From NCBI GenBank assembly GCA_018968865.1, contig JAGWZP010000025.1:1-8463 (forward strand): 8,463 bases of DNA. Direction: 5' to 3'. Shown here in pieces: positions 6,354-8,463 of the stretch. Position numbers and translations under genes: made by a program. Origin of the DNA: Patescibacteria group bacterium. Lineage in GTDB: Bacteria; Patescibacteria; Paceibacteria; UBA9973; UBA2103. The notes beneath the pieces are model-generated. The model was not told the origin of the DNA. It did no database searches and saw only the letters and a program-made list of their open reading frames with translations. Position 1 is the stretch's first letter. Each line of letters begins with the position of its first letter.

Positions 6354-8463
6354 CGCGGACGAGATCGAAGCGCACAGGACCGGTCGAGAGTATGGCGGTA
6401 TATTTCCCTTCCGCACTGATCTCGGTGCGTATCCGGTCATGAGTGAAGAATCCTTCCGTCTTGCGCGCCTCGGCGACCGCGCGCGCCATCTCCCGTTCGT
6501 CGCCTTCGCCGATGAGTTCGGGGGTGAGCATCGTATCAAGTTCGATAGTCGAATGGCCGGTGGAAACGCGCTTCACGTTCACTTCGTCGGCAAGAATGGC
6601 AGAAAGCTCTTGTGAAAGCGCGTCGGGCACCGAGAGCTTCGCGAGCGGCTGGCGCACCTTGATGAGCGCCTTCTGCCGCAGCTGCAGCGCATCCGAGGCG
6701 AGCGTGCGCACGCGCGCCATGTCGCGAATCAGCCCTCCCTCGCCGCCGGAACCGAACAGGCGCCACTTCCGTTTTGTTTCGGGCCAGTCGGCCAAATGCA
6801 CACTTATTGGATCGGCATCGGTGCGCACCTTCGCGAATACTTCTTCGGCGAGGAACGGCATCGCGGGCGCAATGACGATCGCAAGCATGCGGAGCACGTA
6901 CCGCAGCGTCGCGAGAGCATGTTTCTGGTCAACCCCCGGCTCTTTGAAGCGGTCGCGGGAGCGGCGGATATACCAGGTGGAGAGATCGTCAATAAAGAGC
7001 GCGAGCGGCCGCGTCGCCGTATCGAGCTCATAGCGCTCGTATCCGTCGGTCGTCCCCCGGATAAGCGCGGCGAGGCGCGCGAGTATCCACCTATCAAGCA
7101 CGTTCGTACTCGCGTTTCCGGGCATCGTCCCATCCGCGTACAGCATATAAAATGCGAGGACGTTGCCCAGTCGTCCGATGTTCTTTTTGGCAATCTCATC
7201 GACGCCGGCTTCCGAGAACGCGAGATTCTCGGCCTGCATGACGGGCGAGGAGAGCAGGTACAGCCGCAGGGCATCGGCGCCGTAGCGCTCCACGATCTCC
7301 ATTGGGTCGGGATAATTCTGCAGACGCTTCGACATCTTCTTGCCGTCTTCGGCGAGCACGATGCCGTTGACGATAACGTTCTGGAACGCATTTTTGCGGA
7401 GGAGCGCGCTCGCGAGCACGTGCAGGTAGTAGAACCACGCGCGCGTCTGATCCACGCCTTCCGCGATGAATTTTGCCGGATATGTCTTTTCGAATTGCTG
7501 TTTGTTCTCGAACGGATAGTGCATCTGCGCGTACGGCATCGAACCGGAATCAAACCATGTGTCCAATACATCCGGAATACGCGTGAGCGGCTCGCCTCGC
7601 CCGTTCACAAGCTGTACCTCATCAATGTACGGCCGGTGCAGATCGAGTTCGTAGTCTTCGTTATGCGGAAGCGGGGTGAAGTCGAGCCGGCGCTCCTCGG
7701 CATAGGCAAAAGAATCTTTTTCGACACGACCATGGCGCTGGTACGCTTCCGCGACAGTCTCGCCGCGGGCCGCCGCTTCCAGCATGAATGCCGGCGTCTC
7801 GTGCGTCACGAACAAGATATTCTCATTCCTAAAATCCCTCTCGCATTCGTAGAGGAACGAGCCGATACGGTTCTTGAGCTGCGCCCAACTCTCGCCGCCC
7901 TCCGGTGCGCGCATCCCTTTCGGCTCTGAGCTTGAAAACCATTCGTGGTATTTGCCGGTCGGCCCTTTATTGAAAATACCGAGCCCGAGCTCATGCAGCC
8001 GCGCGTCGCTTGTGAGACGCCCGGATAATCCGAGCTCGCTCGCGACGAGCTCGGCGGTCTGAGTCGCGCGCCGGAGCGGCGAGTGGATGATGCGGGTTAT
8101 CCCGGCGCTCCTGAGACGCTGCGCGGTCGCGCGCACCTTTTCCCTGCCTTTTTCAGTAAGGTTCCCCGGGATCGAGTCGTCGACATTCAATAGTTTTGCA
8201 ACGTTATTTTCCGCCTCGCCGTGCCGCATGACGAAATATGTGTTGCCGGATTTCTTCGCGTGCTTCTTAAGCTCGTCGATCGAGCCGATGACGGTGATAT
8301 TCCCCTTCGCGTCTTTCCAGAGCGGAATGACGCTCGCCCAGAAGCGCTGGCGCGAGATGGACCAGTCGCGTGCGCCCATGAGCCAATTCCCCCACCGGCC
8401 TTCCTTGATGTGCGCGGGCGACCAGGTAATCGCCTTTGCGTTCTTGAGCAGGTTGTCTTTTAT
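6343..8463 (-). CDS. ileS: Isoleucyl-tRNA synthetase, type 2, with internal histidine-phosphatase domain; 5' end outside window
   Basis: Charges tRNA-Ile with isoleucine in the cytoplasm (class I synthetase). The frame is open to the right edge, so the start is missing; 706 residues are visible, beginning after the CP1 editing region. Seen in order: GNWLMGARDWSISRQRFW (8328-8387), a phosphatase insertion (about 7669-8247), DLHRPYID, WFDSGSMPYAQ, the ATP-site KMSKR (7324-7338) followed by NYPDP and a YGADALRLYLL block, then a helical anticodon-binding region with DRWILARL and IKVRQPL. KMSKR with NYPDP and SPVMQAENL resembles the archaeal/eukaryotic (type 2) IleRS group and not the E. coli-like KMSKS group. 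The CxxC usual in many bacterial IleRS after PIPIW is absent here (PLWKDAKGN). A glycine-rich stretch (FGSGGEGG) interrupts the stem after the anticodon domain. The TAA stop lies inside recO: the two genes overlap by 11 bases, suggesting translational coupling. Identity is certain; substrate class and editing cannot be judged because the editing domain is outside the window. Confidence 0.96.
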   Translation of the reverse strand: MKDNLLKNAKAITWSPAHIKEGRWGNWLMGARDWSISRQRFWASVIPLWKDAKGNITVIGSIDELKKHAKKSGNTYFVMRHGEAENNVAKLLNVDDSIPGNLTEKGREKVRATAQRLRSAGITRIIHSPLRRATQTAELVASELGLSGRLTSDARLHELGLGIFNKGPTGKYHEWFSSSEPKGMRAPEGGESWAQLKNRIGSFLYECERDFRNENILFVTHETPAFMLEAAARGETVAEAYQRHGRVEKDSFAYAEERRLDFTPLPHNEDYELDLHRPYIDEVQLVNGRGEPLTRIPDVLDTWFDSGSMPYAQMHYPFENKQQFEKTYPAKFIAEGVDQTRAWFYYLHVLASALLRKNAFQNVIVNGIVLAEDGKKMSKRLQNYPDPMEIVERYGADALRLYLLSSPVMQAENLAFSEAGVDEIAKKNIGRLGNVLAFYMLYADGTMPGNASTNVLDRWILARLAALIRGTTDGYERYELDTATRPLALFIDDLSTWYIRRSRDRFKEPGVDQKHALATLRYVLRMLAIVIAPAMPFLAEEVFAKVRTDADPISVHLADWPETKRKWRLFGSGGEGGLIRDMARVRTLASDALQLRQKALIKVRQPLAKLSVPDALSQELSAILADEVNVKRVSTGHSTIELDTMLTPELIGEGDEREMARAVAEARKTEGFFTHDRIRTEISAEGKYTAILSTGPVRFDLVRDAP
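7669..8247 (-). other. Histidine phosphatase (phosphoglycerate-mutase-like) domain inserted in IleRS
   Basis: About 193 residues inside the ileS frame match the histidine-phosphatase superfamily pattern. Seen: YFVMRHGEAENN with the phospho-accepting His codon at 8221-8223; NLTEKGREKV; SPLRRATQTAE with the second Arg at 8068-8070; RLHELGLG with the probable proton-donor Glu at 7990-7992; GGESWAQL; and LFVTHETPA with the distal His at 7801-7803. These are the catalytic set of cofactor-independent-type and broad phosphatases in this family. The IleRS fold stops near VIGSIDELKKHA and resumes at DLHRPYID, a join that in ordinary IleRS spans only some 10-15 residues (known from family sequences). 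The domain is in frame with no stop or shift. The substrate is unknown: members act on sugar phosphates, nucleotides, phosphoproteins and others. Domain boundaries are approximate. Confidence 0.93.

Noticed and set aside
6354..6539. Upstream extension of recO to an earlier ATG at 6539
   Set aside because: The extra 62 residues overlap the ileS coding region, are Arg/Ser-rich and do not resemble RecO, whose homology begins just after the ATG at 6353.
5671..6615. 314-codon plus-strand open frame spanning recO
   Set aside because: Antisense to recO and the ends of its neighbours; Ser/Arg/Ala-rich low-information sequence without motifs.
6796..7929. 377-codon open frame on the plus strand opposite ileS
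   Set aside because: It lies wholly antisense to conserved IleRS/phosphatase sequence, has no recognisable protein family pattern, and is rich in Arg/His/Glu as expected for a shadow frame in GC-rich DNA.

Overview
The window is one side of a tightly packed gene cluster read entirely from the minus strand. In transcription order, from high to low coordinates, it holds: the 3' three-quarters or so of ileS (isoleucyl-tRNA synthetase), recO (recombination mediator), a 625-residue membrane-anchored surface protein of unknown function, a single-chain glycyl-tRNA synthetase, an AI-2E/PerM-family membrane protein, metG (methionyl-tRNA synthetase), and the first 15 codons of a TatD-family hydrolase cut by the window edge. 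The gaps are 26, 23, 13 and 6 bases, with overlaps of 11 bases (ileS/recO) and 4 bases (metG/tatD). There is no non-coding stretch long enough for an ordinary internal promoter or terminator, so the genes are probably one transcription unit whose promoter lies beyond the right edge.

The gene set and style suggest a Candidate Phyla Radiation (Patescibacteria) bacterium, probably of the Parcubacteria group and perhaps Kaiserbacteria-like. The evidence is compact genes, short MetRS and RecO, an archaeal/eukaryotic-style (type 2) IleRS with KMSKR, an alpha2-type GlyRS, an N-anchored Ig-like surface protein inside a housekeeping operon, and fairly GC-rich DNA. This assignment rests on recall of such genomes and not on a search; the phylum is more secure than the finer placement.

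The most notable object is the IleRS. Its reading frame is continuous, but a complete histidine-phosphatase (phosphoglycerate-mutase-like) domain of about 200 residues sits inside the catalytic half of the synthetase, between the segment after the editing domain and the conserved DLHRPYID / WFDSGS block. All four expected phosphatase catalytic positions are present (RHG, the Arg of SPLRRA, an acidic Glu, and the distal His), and so are the synthetase motifs on both sides. It therefore looks like a functional two-enzyme chimera and not a broken gene. The second most interesting item is the unnamed surface protein with four degenerate Ig-like repeats, a cytoplasmic Pro/Arg-rich tail and two poly-T runs in its membrane-segment codons.

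Functionally, three genes charge tRNAs (Ile, Gly, Met), recO serves recombinational repair, tatD is a metal-dependent hydrolase/nuclease commonly found next to metG, and the remaining two encode envelope proteins. The large plus-strand open frames are antisense shadows of these genes.
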